Source: Geobacter argillaceus
GTDB taxonomy: Bacteria; Desulfobacterota; Desulfuromonadia; Geobacterales; DSM-12255
Reading direction: 5' to 3'
Assembly (NCBI RefSeq): GCF_007830735.1
Contig: NZ_VLLN01000005.1
Span: forward strand, 1-64,000
Length of the DNA stretch: 64,000 nucleotides
The notes under the pieces were generated by a model. That model was not told the origin of the DNA, did no database searches, and saw only the letters and a list, made by a program, of their open reading frames with translations. A program made the position numbers and the translations under genes. This document shows, one piece after another, positions 8,582-16,237 of the stretch (position 1 is the stretch's first letter; every line of letters begins with the position of its first letter).

Positions 8582-9717
8582 AAATTGGTATAGATGCAAG
8601 ATTCGCAGTTCACAAGCGTCGGGGTATAGGAAACTATTCTCTTATGCTGTTGCTGAATCTTGCAGAGATAGACCCGAAAAATGACTACGTGCTGTATACC
8701 GACGTGGATGATTTGGAAGGAGTGCTGCCGCGCAAACCGAACTTCTTGGTGAAAAAAATTTTGCCTGGTAATTATCTTGTTTGGGAGCAACTCGTGTTGC
8801 CGTTGCGCGCGGCGCGCGATGGGCTCGATATTCTTCATTGTCCCGGTAATACTGCGCCTATGTTTCTACACAATAAAGTAAAACTTATTTTATCAATACA
8901 CGACGTTATGTTTCTAAAGAGTTATTCTGCAGTTCCGCAATGCTACTCACGTTATCAAAATATGGGGAGAATCTACCGAAAGCTTATTGTTCCTCGTACT
9001 GTAAGACGCTTGGCGAAGGTCATAACCGTATCTGATTTTTCAAAGACAGATATATTATTACACCTCAAATCTCTGCAAGAGAAAGACATACATGTCACAC
9101 ATGAAGCAGTAGATGAAAAATTCAAACTGTTCGAAAATAAAAATCTTTTTGAGAAGCTAAAAAATAAACATGGTATCCAGAATGATTATATTTTTACACT
9201 TGGTGCAACCGACCCACGTAAAAATACTGAAAGAATCATCAGAACATTTCTGGAATTAAAATCAAAATGTTCTATTTCCGAACAATTAGTAATATGCGGA
9301 TTACCGAATTGGAAGACCACTCTATTTTACGAAATGGTTCAGGGCTCAAAATACAAAAGCGATATTGTTTTTCTTGATTTTATTACAGAAGATGAATTGG
9401 TCTGTTTTTATAACTATGCCAAAGTTTTTCTCTATCCCTCGCTTTATGAGGGCTTTGGACTTCCTCCACTTGAAGCTATGTCTTGCGGCGTTCCTGTTAT
9501 TACATCAAACCTGACATCGATTCCTGAAATCGTTGGCGACGCCGCCTTGCTCATAGATCCCTACGACGACGAGCAGCTTCAAAGATCATTGCTTCACCTG
9601 CTAAGCGAAGAGGATGTCCGTAAAGAATATGTGGAGCGAGGTCTCAGACAAGTTCGAAAGTTTTCCTGGCGTAAGATGGCTTCCGAGACACTTGATATAT
9701 ACAAGTCACTCGCTTGA
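8578..9717 (+). CDS. Family 4 glycosyltransferase
   Basis: 379 residues with a GT-B fold. [18 protein letters not shown] at the start is typical of the mannosyltransferase-like GT4 branch (WbaZ/MtfB type). [15 protein letters not shown] opens the donor domain, and [19 protein letters not shown] carries E-x7-E. It is probably a retaining hexosyl or mannosyl transferase for the O-unit, but the donor is not proven by sequence. It overlaps the preceding gene by four bases and is followed 13 bases later by another GT4. Confidence 0.85.
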   Translation: MKIGIDARFAVHKRRGIGNYSLMLLLNLAEIDPKNDYVLYTDVDDLEGVLPRKPNFLVKKILPGNYLVWEQLVLPLRAARDGLDILHCPGNTAPMFLHNKVKLILSIHDVMFLKSYSAVPQCYSRYQNMGRIYRKLIVPRTVRRLAKVITVSDFSKTDILLHLKSLQEKDIHVTHEAVDEKFKLFENKNLFEKLKNKHGIQNDYIFTLGATDPRKNTERIIRTFLELKSKCSISEQLVICGLPNWKTTLFYEMVQGSKYKSDIVFLDFITEDELVCFYNYAKVFLYPSLYEGFGLPPLEAMSCGVPVITSNLTSIPEIVGDAALLIDPYDDEQLQRSLLHLLSEEDVRKEYVERGLRQVRKFSWRKMASETLDIYKSLA

Positions 9718-9730
9718 GAGGATTACCAGA

Positions 9731-10906
9731 ATGAAGTTGCTTTTCATAACACCTCGTTTTCCTTACCCCCCGTTTAGAGGTGACCAAGCTGTTCCGTTTC
9801 ATCGTATGCGTATTCTAAGCAGAAAGCATGAGATTACACTATTAACTCTGTACAAGCATGATGATGAGTTGCGCGGAATTGAAACGTTAAGCCAATATTG
9901 CAGTTCAATTCATACGGTAAAGCTTCCAAAGTGGAAGTCATTTAGAAATATGGCGTTTTGGGGACCTATTTCACGATTGCCGCTTCAGGTTTTGTATTAT
10001 CGATCTAGTGAGTTTAGGGAATGCCTGAATAAGCTATTAACTAGCCGCCAATTTGATCTGGTTCACGCTTTCATGTTACGCCTTGCCCCTTTTTGCCAAG
10101 ACTTATCAACTCCGGTAGTTATGGATCTAATTGATTCAATGCAACTTAATTTCATCCGCCGTGTAGACATGGCACGGGTTCCCAAGAAATGGGTTCTAGA
10201 GGAAGAACTGCGGCGTTTAAAGTGCTTTGAAAAAGATATGTGCAACCAATTCGATCGCTTGATTGTGGTTTCAAATAAAGACAAAGAATATATTGCTGCA
10301 GCAAATGTGGAAGTAGTCCCTCTGGGTATAGACACAGAGCGGTTTGCTCCAGGTGAAGTGTCTGTAGAAAATCCAACCATTATTTTTTCCGGAAATATGT
10401 TTTACGGACCTAATGTACACGCTGTGAAATGGTTTGCAGAAAACTGTTTTTTTCGTCTTCAGAAGAGAATACCCAATATCTCGTTTATTATAGCCGGTAA
10501 TGGGCCCCCTCCTGACATCCGTGAGCTAGGAAATAAACCAGGAATAACAGTTACCGGTTTTGTAGAGTCAATGCCTGAAACATTAGCAAAAGCGACACTT
10601 GCAGTTGCCCCCATGCAATCAGGTTCTGGTATGCAGTTTAAAATTTTGGAAGCCATGTCGTGCGGTTTGCCGGTTGTTACTAATAAGCTTGGTTTAGGCG
10701 ACATCAAAGCGAAGGATAGGGTAGAGTTACTGCTTGCAGAAACAGCGGATGATTTTGTAGCGCGGATAGTTGAATGTTTTGCGAGTGCAAAATATGCACA
10801 GGTAATAGGCGCCCGTGCACGAAATTTTGTCCTACATCAACATAGCTGGGAACATACTACAAAAATGGTGGAAAATATTTATATCCAAGTCATGACGAAG
10901 GCTTAA
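9731..10906 (+). CDS. Family 4 glycosyltransferase (TIGR03087-like)
   Basis: 391 residues. The N-terminus LLFITPRFPYPPFRGDQ resembles the sugar transferases associated with exopolysaccharide systems (TIGR03087 type). The donor domain shows GNMFYGPNVHAV and SGSGMQFKILEAMSCGLPV with the paired Glu. The ATG at 9731 has GAGAGG about eight bases upstream; an in-frame GTG at 9614 lies deep inside the previous gene and was rejected. It is the last gene of the AT-rich block. After it, 137 bases without a recognisable gene lead to the epimerase. Confidence 0.82.
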   Translation: MKLLFITPRFPYPPFRGDQAVPFHRMRILSRKHEITLLTLYKHDDELRGIETLSQYCSSIHTVKLPKWKSFRNMAFWGPISRLPLQVLYYRSSEFRECLNKLLTSRQFDLVHAFMLRLAPFCQDLSTPVVMDLIDSMQLNFIRRVDMARVPKKWVLEEELRRLKCFEKDMCNQFDRLIVVSNKDKEYIAAANVEVVPLGIDTERFAPGEVSVENPTIIFSGNMFYGPNVHAVKWFAENCFFRLQKRIPNISFIIAGNGPPPDIRELGNKPGITVTGFVESMPETLAKATLAVAPMQSGSGMQFKILEAMSCGLPVVTNKLGLGDIKAKDRVELLLAETADDFVARIVECFASAKYAQVIGARARNFVLHQHSWEHTTKMVENIYIQVMTKA

Positions 10907-11043
10907 GGGTGGTGCGGAGGAAGAATGTCGCTCATCCACACTGATTTTTCTTGTAATTGAACGTCAAACTAGAAGGGGATTCCCATTGATGCTACAAAAA
11001 ACAGTTGAGACTTTTTCTATTTTTGATAGCGAAAATTATTGAA

Positions 11044-12000
11044 ATGAACCTGTTTATTGCTGGTGCAAGCGGTTTTATCGGTTCTGCCTTAATCAAAAGG
11101 CTTTTACTGGAGAATGTCAGCCTAATAGCTGCTGTTTTAGCCGGAGAGGAAGCCGGACATTTGCCAGAAGTAGTAGAGCAAGCTACTGTAGAACCTCTGT
11201 CCGAGTCCAGCGACTACACTGCAGCCTTGCAAAGTATAGACACTGTCATCCATCTGGCCGCCCGCGTTCATGTCATGCAGGAAGCAGCTACTGACCCATT
11301 GCAGGAATTCCGCAAGGTTAACCTTCATGGCACGGAACGACTGGCACGGCAGGCGGCCCAGGCCGGTGTGAGTCGATTTGTTTTCATGAGCACTATTGGA
11401 GTAAATGGTGATAATTCATCTGATAAGCCATACACAGAAGGTGATGTCGTTCACCCACACAACGCATATTCTGTTTCTAAATATGAGGCTGAACTTGTCC
11501 TAACGGAAATTTCAAAGCAGACTGGCATGGAAGTTGTTATTATCCGTGCCCCGCTCGTTTACGGTCCAGGAAATCCTGGAAACTTTCTCTCACTGCTCCG
11601 CATCGTCTCAAAAGGTTTCCCCCTCCCCCTTGCTTCCATAACCAACAAACGCAGCCTGATCTATGTCGGCAATCTGGTCGATGCCCTGGCAACTTGCGCA
11701 ATTCATCCGTCTGCTGCCGGCAAGACCTACCTTATCAGCGACGGAGAGGATATTTCCACACCGGATCTGATTCGGCGAACCGCTTCTGCGCTTGGGGTTC
11801 CAGCTCGATTAATCCCATTCCCAGTTTCTCTCATGCTGCTTGCGGGCAAGCTGACCGACAAGAGCGGTGCGGTGAATCGGCTGACGGGATCGTTGACGGT
11901 GGATAGCTCGAAGATACGGCGGGAACTGGGGTGGATGCCGCCGTTTACGATGGAGGAAGGATTGGTGGAAACAGCAGCTTGGTTCAGAAATAAATTTTGA
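11044..12000 (+). CDS. NAD-dependent epimerase/dehydratase (WbpV/Gne-like extended SDR)
   Basis: 318 residues. The Rossmann motif GASGFIG lies near residue 7, HLAARVHVM forms the fourth strand region, and the catalytic Ser-Tyr-Lys set is in FMSTIGVNG and YSVSKYEAE. The family interconverts UDP-GlcNAc and UDP-GalNAc, or makes related 4-keto or 4-epi sugars, and is usually adjacent to a WbpL/WecA- or PglC-type initiating transferase. Here the expected partner is almost 3 kb away at 14877, separated by two ATPase genes. A second, diverged copy of this gene's 3' end lies at 13371-13487. The ATG at 11044 was chosen; an upstream TTG (11005) would add a hydrophobic leader. Confidence 0.8.
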   Translation: MNLFIAGASGFIGSALIKRLLLENVSLIAAVLAGEEAGHLPEVVEQATVEPLSESSDYTAALQSIDTVIHLAARVHVMQEAATDPLQEFRKVNLHGTERLARQAAQAGVSRFVFMSTIGVNGDNSSDKPYTEGDVVHPHNAYSVSKYEAELVLTEISKQTGMEVVIIRAPLVYGPGNPGNFLSLLRIVSKGFPLPLASITNKRSLIYVGNLVDALATCAIHPSAAGKTYLISDGEDISTPDLIRRTASALGVPARLIPFPVSLMLLAGKLTDKSGAVNRLTGSLTVDSSKIRRELGWMPPFTMEEGLVETAAWFRNKF

Positions 12001-12060
12001 ATTTTGGATTCTTAATTTTGGATTGTGAAAGCTTGTACATTCAGGCAAAAATAATATTGT

Positions 12061-12090
12061 ACTGCACAAAAAAATGACATATTGTGCACT
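12061..12090. promoter_or_regulatory. Possible operator: ACTGCACAA / TTGTGCACT inverted repeat
   Basis: Nine-base arms at 12061-12069 and 12082-12090 match 8/9 as an inverted repeat with a 12-base spacer, immediately upstream of the ATPase gene. They sit in an AT-rich stretch that probably holds its promoter. The regulator is unknown and the ATPase itself has no obvious DNA-binding domain. Confidence 0.3.
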
Positions 12091-12095
12091 TAAGT

Positions 12096-13370
12096 ATGCA
12101 TAATATCGTAATGAGCCATAAAGTCGAACGCGACGAGTTGCTGAAAGGCGGGTTTGTCCCTCGAGAAGGGTTGGCGGAAGCGGCGCAGAGCATGGCAGGT
12201 AACCTGATCAAGGTTGTTATCGGGCCGCGTCGGGCCGGTAAATCGGTCTTTGCCCTGCAGATGCTGACAGCAGCGACCGGTTCCAATTTTGCCTACATCA
12301 ATTTCGATGATGAGCGCCTGATACCGCCGCTTGATCTGGATGAACTGCTCAAGGCCATGATTCAAGTGTACGGAGACACCCGAACCATTTTTTTCGACGA
12401 GATTCAGAATGTGGCGGGATGGGAACTGTTTGTCAACCGGCTGCAGAGACGCGGCTACAATATTATCCTGACCGGCTCCAATGCCCATCTCCTGAGCCGC
12501 GAGCTTTCCACTCACCTGACCGGACGTTACCGCGAATTTCGCCTGCTCCCTTTTTCCTTTACAGAATTTCTTTCCGCCCGTTCGTTTGCGGTTGATGAAA
12601 CCCTGTCTGCGCCGGAACGGCAGGGGCTCATGCTGAAACAGTTGGACGATTTTCTGAGGATCGGCGGCTTCCCCGAGGTTGTAGTACGGGGGACCGAACC
12701 GGCCGGATACCTGACGGCACTGTTCGACGGCATTCTGTTCAAAGATGTGGTAAAGCGCTACGGTGTGCGCTATTCCGCCAAGCTGCATGATGTGGGGCGA
12801 TGGCTGATCGGCAATGTCGCACGGGAGTATACCTGCACCAGTCTGAAAAATGCCCTCGCGTTCCGTAGCGTCCATACCGTGGAAAATTACGTAGGTTATC
12901 TGATAGAGGCGTACCTTTTCATGTCGGTGACGCGTTATTCACCCAAGGCAAAAGTTCGCATGTCGGCACCCCGTAAAATATATGCATATGATACCGGGAT
13001 GGTTAATGCGGTGCGTTTCCGGACCGGTAGTGATGCCGGGCGTCTGCTGGAAAATCTGGTGGCGGTGGAATGGTATCGACGCGGGGATGAGTTTTTTGCT
13101 TTCAAGACAACCGGCGGCAAGGAAGTGGATTTTGTGGTGCGCTCCATTTCCGGAGAGTTTCGACTTTTTCAGGTTTGTTATGAACTTGGCGATCCGAAAA
13201 CTCGCAAGAGGGAGCTTCAGGCAGTGGTTAAAGCCGCCGCGGAGCTTGGAATAGCTGGTGGCACAGTGTTGACTTGGAACGAGGATGGGGTGGAGACGGT
13301 CGGCACCTGCCGGATACGCCTGATTCCGGTTTGGAAATGGTTGTTGCGGCTTTGTGACGTAGTAGAATAA
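12096..13370 (+). CDS. AAA_14/DUF4143-type ATPase
   Basis: 424 residues. Walker A is GPRRAGKSVF (about residue 38) and Walker B is TIFFDEIQNV. Sensor-like LTGSNAHLLSRELSTHLTGR follows, here read as LTGSNAHLL and STHLTGR, with the family's LLPFSFTEFL block after it. The C-terminal DUF4143 domain has the EVDFVV strand of a PD-(D/E)xK nuclease-like fold, but the usual ExK is replaced by QVC, so nuclease activity is doubtful. The cellular role of this family is unknown. The gene is wedged between two versions of an epimerase 3' end, so it arrived by insertion or recombination. ATG 12111 and GTG 12084 are alternative starts. Confidence 0.8.
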   Translation: MHNIVMSHKVERDELLKGGFVPREGLAEAAQSMAGNLIKVVIGPRRAGKSVFALQMLTAATGSNFAYINFDDERLIPPLDLDELLKAMIQVYGDTRTIFFDEIQNVAGWELFVNRLQRRGYNIILTGSNAHLLSRELSTHLTGRYREFRLLPFSFTEFLSARSFAVDETLSAPERQGLMLKQLDDFLRIGGFPEVVVRGTEPAGYLTALFDGILFKDVVKRYGVRYSAKLHDVGRWLIGNVAREYTCTSLKNALAFRSVHTVENYVGYLIEAYLFMSVTRYSPKAKVRMSAPRKIYAYDTGMVNAVRFRTGSDAGRLLENLVAVEWYRRGDEFFAFKTTGGKEVDFVVRSISGEFRLFQVCYELGDPKTRKRELQAVVKAAAELGIAGGTVLTWNEDGVETVGTCRIRLIPVWKWLLRLCDVVE

Positions 13371-13487
13371 GTGCTTGACTCATTGACGGTGGACAGCTCA
13401 AAGATCAGACGAGAGTTAGGGTGGGTACCGTCGTTTACCATGGACAAGGGGTTGCGGGAAACGGCGGAGTGGTTCAAAAAGCTTTAA
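13371..13487 (+). pseudogene. Orphan 3' end of a second epimerase copy
   Basis: Directly after the ATPase stop the same frame reads SLTVDSSKIRRELGWVPSFT and ends with TAETAEWF-like residues and TAA at 13485-13487. This aligns with the last 38 or so codons of the epimerase at 11044-12000 (SLTVDSSKIRRELGWMPPFT) and is about three-quarters identical in DNA. It has no start of its own. It is best read as the tail of a displaced resident gene. Confidence 0.8.
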
Positions 13488-13496
13488 AATCGGCCT

Positions 13497-13610
13497 CACG
13501 CAGAGACGCGGAGTGACGCGGAGAAAGGCATAAGATAAAATTTGGGGACAAACTAAAAGCATAAAGCTTTTGGGTTTTGAAGTTCTCGGTGACCTCTGCG
13601 GCTCTGTGCG
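13497..13610. repeat. Imperfect inverted repeat of the CGCAGAGACGCGGAG type
   Basis: CACGCAGAGACGCGGAG (13497-13513) pairs imperfectly with CTCTGCGGCTCTGTGCG (13594-13610). This is a common dispersed intergenic repeat style in environmental bacteria. It lies in the 217-base gap before the second ATPase; nothing else is recognisable there except an AT-rich stretch likely to hold that gene's promoter. Confidence 0.5.
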
Positions 13611-13704
13611 AAACGGGTTTTAAGGCTTTTTTTTCACGCGAATCACACAATACCGCGTCAATTTATCCTTGCAATGCAGGGAGTAATATTCCATAATTGC
13701 ACAT

Positions 13705-14871
13705 ATGATATCCCGCCTGCTTCAGCCTAAGCTATCTGAAACGCTTGCTTACTCTCCGGCTGTTGCCCTGCTCGGGCCGCGCCAGGTCGGCAAGACTACC
13801 CTTGCCCTTGAGATTGGCCAAACCGTCAATGCGCTCTATCTTGACCTTGAATCCGAGCAGGACCTGGCCAAACTCGCTCAGCCGGAACTGTATCTTGCCG
13901 ATCATCAGGACCGGCTGGTTATTATCGATGAGGTGCATCGTCTCCCCGGACTGTTTCCGGTTCTGCGAGGGCTTATTGATCAGGGGCGCCGTGCCGGTCT
14001 GCGTGCCGGACGCTACTTGCTATTGGGATCTGCTTCGCTTGATTTACTCAAACAATCCGGCGAAACATTGGCAGGGCGCATAGCCTACCTTGAACTATCC
14101 CCCTTTAATGTAATGGAAACCGGTGAACTGCCATCGGAAAAACTGTGGGTAGCAGGCGGATTCCCGGAAAGCCTGCTTGCCCCTGACCCTCGGCAGAGTC
14201 TGCGCTGGAGACAGGATTTTATCCGTACCTACCTTGAAAGAGATATCCCTCAGTTTGGTCCACGAATTGCGGCTGAAACATTACGTCGTTTTTGGGTCAT
14301 GCTGGCGCACAATCAAGGTGGACTGCTGAATACTGCTCAATTTTCCCGCAACCTGGGTGTCGATGTAAAAACTGTCAATGGCTACCTTGATCTGCTTGTT
14401 GACCTGATGCTGGTCCGGCGTCTGCCACCATGGCATGCCAATATTGGTAAGCGGCTGGTAAAGTCTCCCAAGGTGTATGTGCGCGATAGCGGGCTTGTTC
14501 ACGCTTTGCTTGCCATACAGGATAAGGAGGGCCTGCTTGCTCACCCCGTTGTCGGGCAAAGCTGGGAGTGTTTTGTGATTGAAAACCTGCTTGCTGCCGG
14601 CATGGGCCGGGTACAGGGTTTTTTCTATCGTACCGGCGGCGGCGCTGAAATAGATTTGCTGTTGTTATGGCCGGATGGCAGTCTGTGGGCGGTGGAGGTT
14701 AAACGCAGCCTCAGCCCGAAGCTTGAGCGTGGGTTCCACGCTGCCTGTGCCGATCTGAATCCAGCGAAGAAGTTCGTTGTGTATCCAGGTGTTGAGCGCT
14801 ACCGGATCGCGTCTGATATAGAGGCTATATCACTTGCAGCATTGGCTGCACAACTCGGAATGGCGAACTAA
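13705..14871 (+). CDS. AAA_14/DUF4143-type ATPase (second, different subgroup)
   Basis: 388 residues. Walker A is GPRQVGKTTL near residue 24 and Walker B is LVIIDEVHRLP. LLLGSASLDLLKQSGETLAGR (read as LLLGSASLDLL and SGETLAGR) and YLELSPFNVMETG follow. The DUF4143 C-terminus keeps a full PD-(D/E)xK signature: AEIDLLL and then VEVKRS, unlike the first ATPase. The two are only distantly similar, so this is not a simple tandem duplication. Biochemical function is unknown; defence or stress roles have been guessed for the family. It ends five bases before the initiating sugar transferase and may now be co-transcribed with it. Confidence 0.85.
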   Translation: MISRLLQPKLSETLAYSPAVALLGPRQVGKTTLALEIGQTVNALYLDLESEQDLAKLAQPELYLADHQDRLVIIDEVHRLPGLFPVLRGLIDQGRRAGLRAGRYLLLGSASLDLLKQSGETLAGRIAYLELSPFNVMETGELPSEKLWVAGGFPESLLAPDPRQSLRWRQDFIRTYLERDIPQFGPRIAAETLRRFWVMLAHNQGGLLNTAQFSRNLGVDVKTVNGYLDLLVDLMLVRRLPPWHANIGKRLVKSPKVYVRDSGLVHALLAIQDKEGLLAHPVVGQSWECFVIENLLAAGMGRVQGFFYRTGGGAEIDLLLLWPDGSLWAVEVKRSLSPKLERGFHAACADLNPAKKFVVYPGVERYRIASDIEAISLAALAAQLGMAN

Positions 14872-14876
14872 CTACT

Positions 14877-15437
14877 ATGAAACGTATATTTGATTTCTGC
14901 ATGTCGCTACTGGCGATTACTTTCTTATCTCTGCCCATGTTGCTTACCGCCCTGGCGGTCAAGCTGACCTCACCGGGGCCGGTCCTCTACTGGTCAGACC
15001 GTGTTGGCAGGGAGAACCGCATCTTCAAAATGCCAAAATTCCGCACCATGCGCACCGATACCCCGGCAGTCGCCACCCACCTGCTTGGGAATCCCGACCA
15101 ATGGCTGACCCCGGTCGGCAAGTTCCTGCGCAAGTCGAGCCTGGATGAGTTGCCTCAGTTGTGGAGCATCCTTACGGGGGACATGAGTATTGTCGGGCCA
15201 AGACCGGCTTTATATAATCAGGATGACCTGGTCGCCCTGCGCACCCAAAAGGGGGTGCATATACTCACCCCCGGCTTAACCGGCTGGGCGCAGATCAACG
15301 GCAGGGATGAGCTCCCTATTCCTGTCAAAGTGGAGTTTGATGCCTATTACCTCAGACGTCACTCCTTTCTGTTCGACCTCAAAATACTCTGCCTGACCTT
15401 TTTCAAGGTTGCCCGGCGCGACGGCGTATCCCATTAA
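14877..15437 (+). CDS. Initiating sugar-phosphate transferase (PglC-like)
   Basis: 186 residues, the short monotopic form of the bacterial sugar transferase family. One N-terminal hydrophobic re-entrant helix (residues 5-30) is followed by the conserved blocks PKFRTMRTD, SSLDELPQLWSIL and DMSIVGPRP, with the catalytic Asp-Glu in SLDELPQ. Family members move a sugar-1-phosphate from a UDP-sugar to undecaprenyl phosphate, the first step of repeat-unit assembly. The adjacent WbpM/CapD-like gene suggests a UDP-bacillosamine- or QuiNAc-type substrate. Separation from the epimerase by two ATPases looks secondary. Confidence 0.9.
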   Translation: MKRIFDFCMSLLAITFLSLPMLLTALAVKLTSPGPVLYWSDRVGRENRIFKMPKFRTMRTDTPAVATHLLGNPDQWLTPVGKFLRKSSLDELPQLWSILTGDMSIVGPRPALYNQDDLVALRTQKGVHILTPGLTGWAQINGRDELPIPVKVEFDAYYLRRHSFLFDLKILCLTFFKVARRDGVSH

Positions 15438-15545
15438 TTCCCTTTGTTTGTTGTCATGTTGCAGATAGTCTGCTTGCGTAACACCATTATTGACAAGATC
15501 TGTCCTTGCTGATAGCCTTCTGTTCAGTAAGGAGGGAGGAGTGGC

Positions 15546-15820
15546 ATGCCAACAATCAGTATGTTTTACGGGATTATTGTTCGGATGTTATTCTTGGATA
15601 CACAACAACATCACCTGCCACATATCCATGTAGAATACCAAGGCAAGGGATGAAGGCGGTAATCGAAATCCTTGGAGGATCTCTGCTGGAAGGGGAGATG
15701 CCAAGTAAAAAAATGCGTCTTCTGCAGGCGTGGATTGATATCCGCGAAGAAGAGTTGATGGCCGACTGGTCGCTGGCGGTGAAGGGTGAGCCGGTGTTTC
15801 CCATCGAGCCATTGCGTTAA
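15546..15820 (+). pseudogene. DUF4160 gene disrupted by a 5-bp duplication
   Basis: The ATG at 15546, behind a strong AAGGAGGGAGGAG site, gives MPTISMFYGIIVRMLFLD and onwards to HIHVEYQ, the classic DUF4160 start, but the frame stops after about 35 codons. The rest of the family (MKAVIEILGGSLLEGEMPSK, then LLQAWIDIREEELMADW) continues in another frame to TAA 15818-15820. The break coincides with a tandem CAAGG CAAGG at 15639-15648. Removing one copy restores one 88-codon frame reading EYQGMKAV. DUF4160 usually pairs with DUF2442, which follows 13 bases later. The pair resembles a toxin-antitoxin module but its function is unproven. Confidence 0.85.
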
Positions 15821-15833
15821 AAGGGTTTTCGTT

Positions 15834-16070
15834 ATGATCGAAGTGTGCGAGGTGACAACATCTCCGGATTTTACGTTGTGTTTGCTTTTTAATAACGGAG
15901 AAAATCGTACGTTTGATATGAGACCGTATCTGCAGTATCCGGTTTTTCGCCGTTTGGAGAATACAGCTTTCTTTTCGTTGGCTCGTGTAGATTACGGTAC
16001 CGTAACGTGGCCTGGTGACATTGATATCGCTCCGGAAACGCTGTACGACCGATCTGTCCCTCTTTTATAA
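15834..16070 (+). CDS. DUF2442 family protein
   Basis: A 78-residue protein. The pattern TTSPDFTLCLLFNNGE, then FDMRPYL, then FFSLARVDYGTVTWPGDIDI (read as FFSLARVDYG and TVTWPGDIDI) and the final APETLY is characteristic of DUF2442. The ATG at 15834 follows the DUF4160 stop by 13 bases. It appears intact although its DUF4160 partner is frameshifted. If the pair acts as toxin and antitoxin, loss of one member with survival of the other suggests this is the harmless component, but this is inference. The 167 bases downstream hold no gene I can see. Confidence 0.75.
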   Translation: MIEVCEVTTSPDFTLCLLFNNGENRTFDMRPYLQYPVFRRLENTAFFSLARVDYGTVTWPGDIDIAPETLYDRSVPLL

Positions 16071-16237
16071 TCCCGCCCCGTCTTATTTCCCTGGTTATCC
16101 TTACCAACCTATTGGGAATCTGCTCGTTCAACTCTGTCTGTACGTTGACCTGTTGCAGATTGTCTGATAGTCTCTCCTGGGATTGTTTTTGTAAAAATGA
16201 TTCCAGAAGTTAACTATCTAATGTGGAGTGGCCTGTT

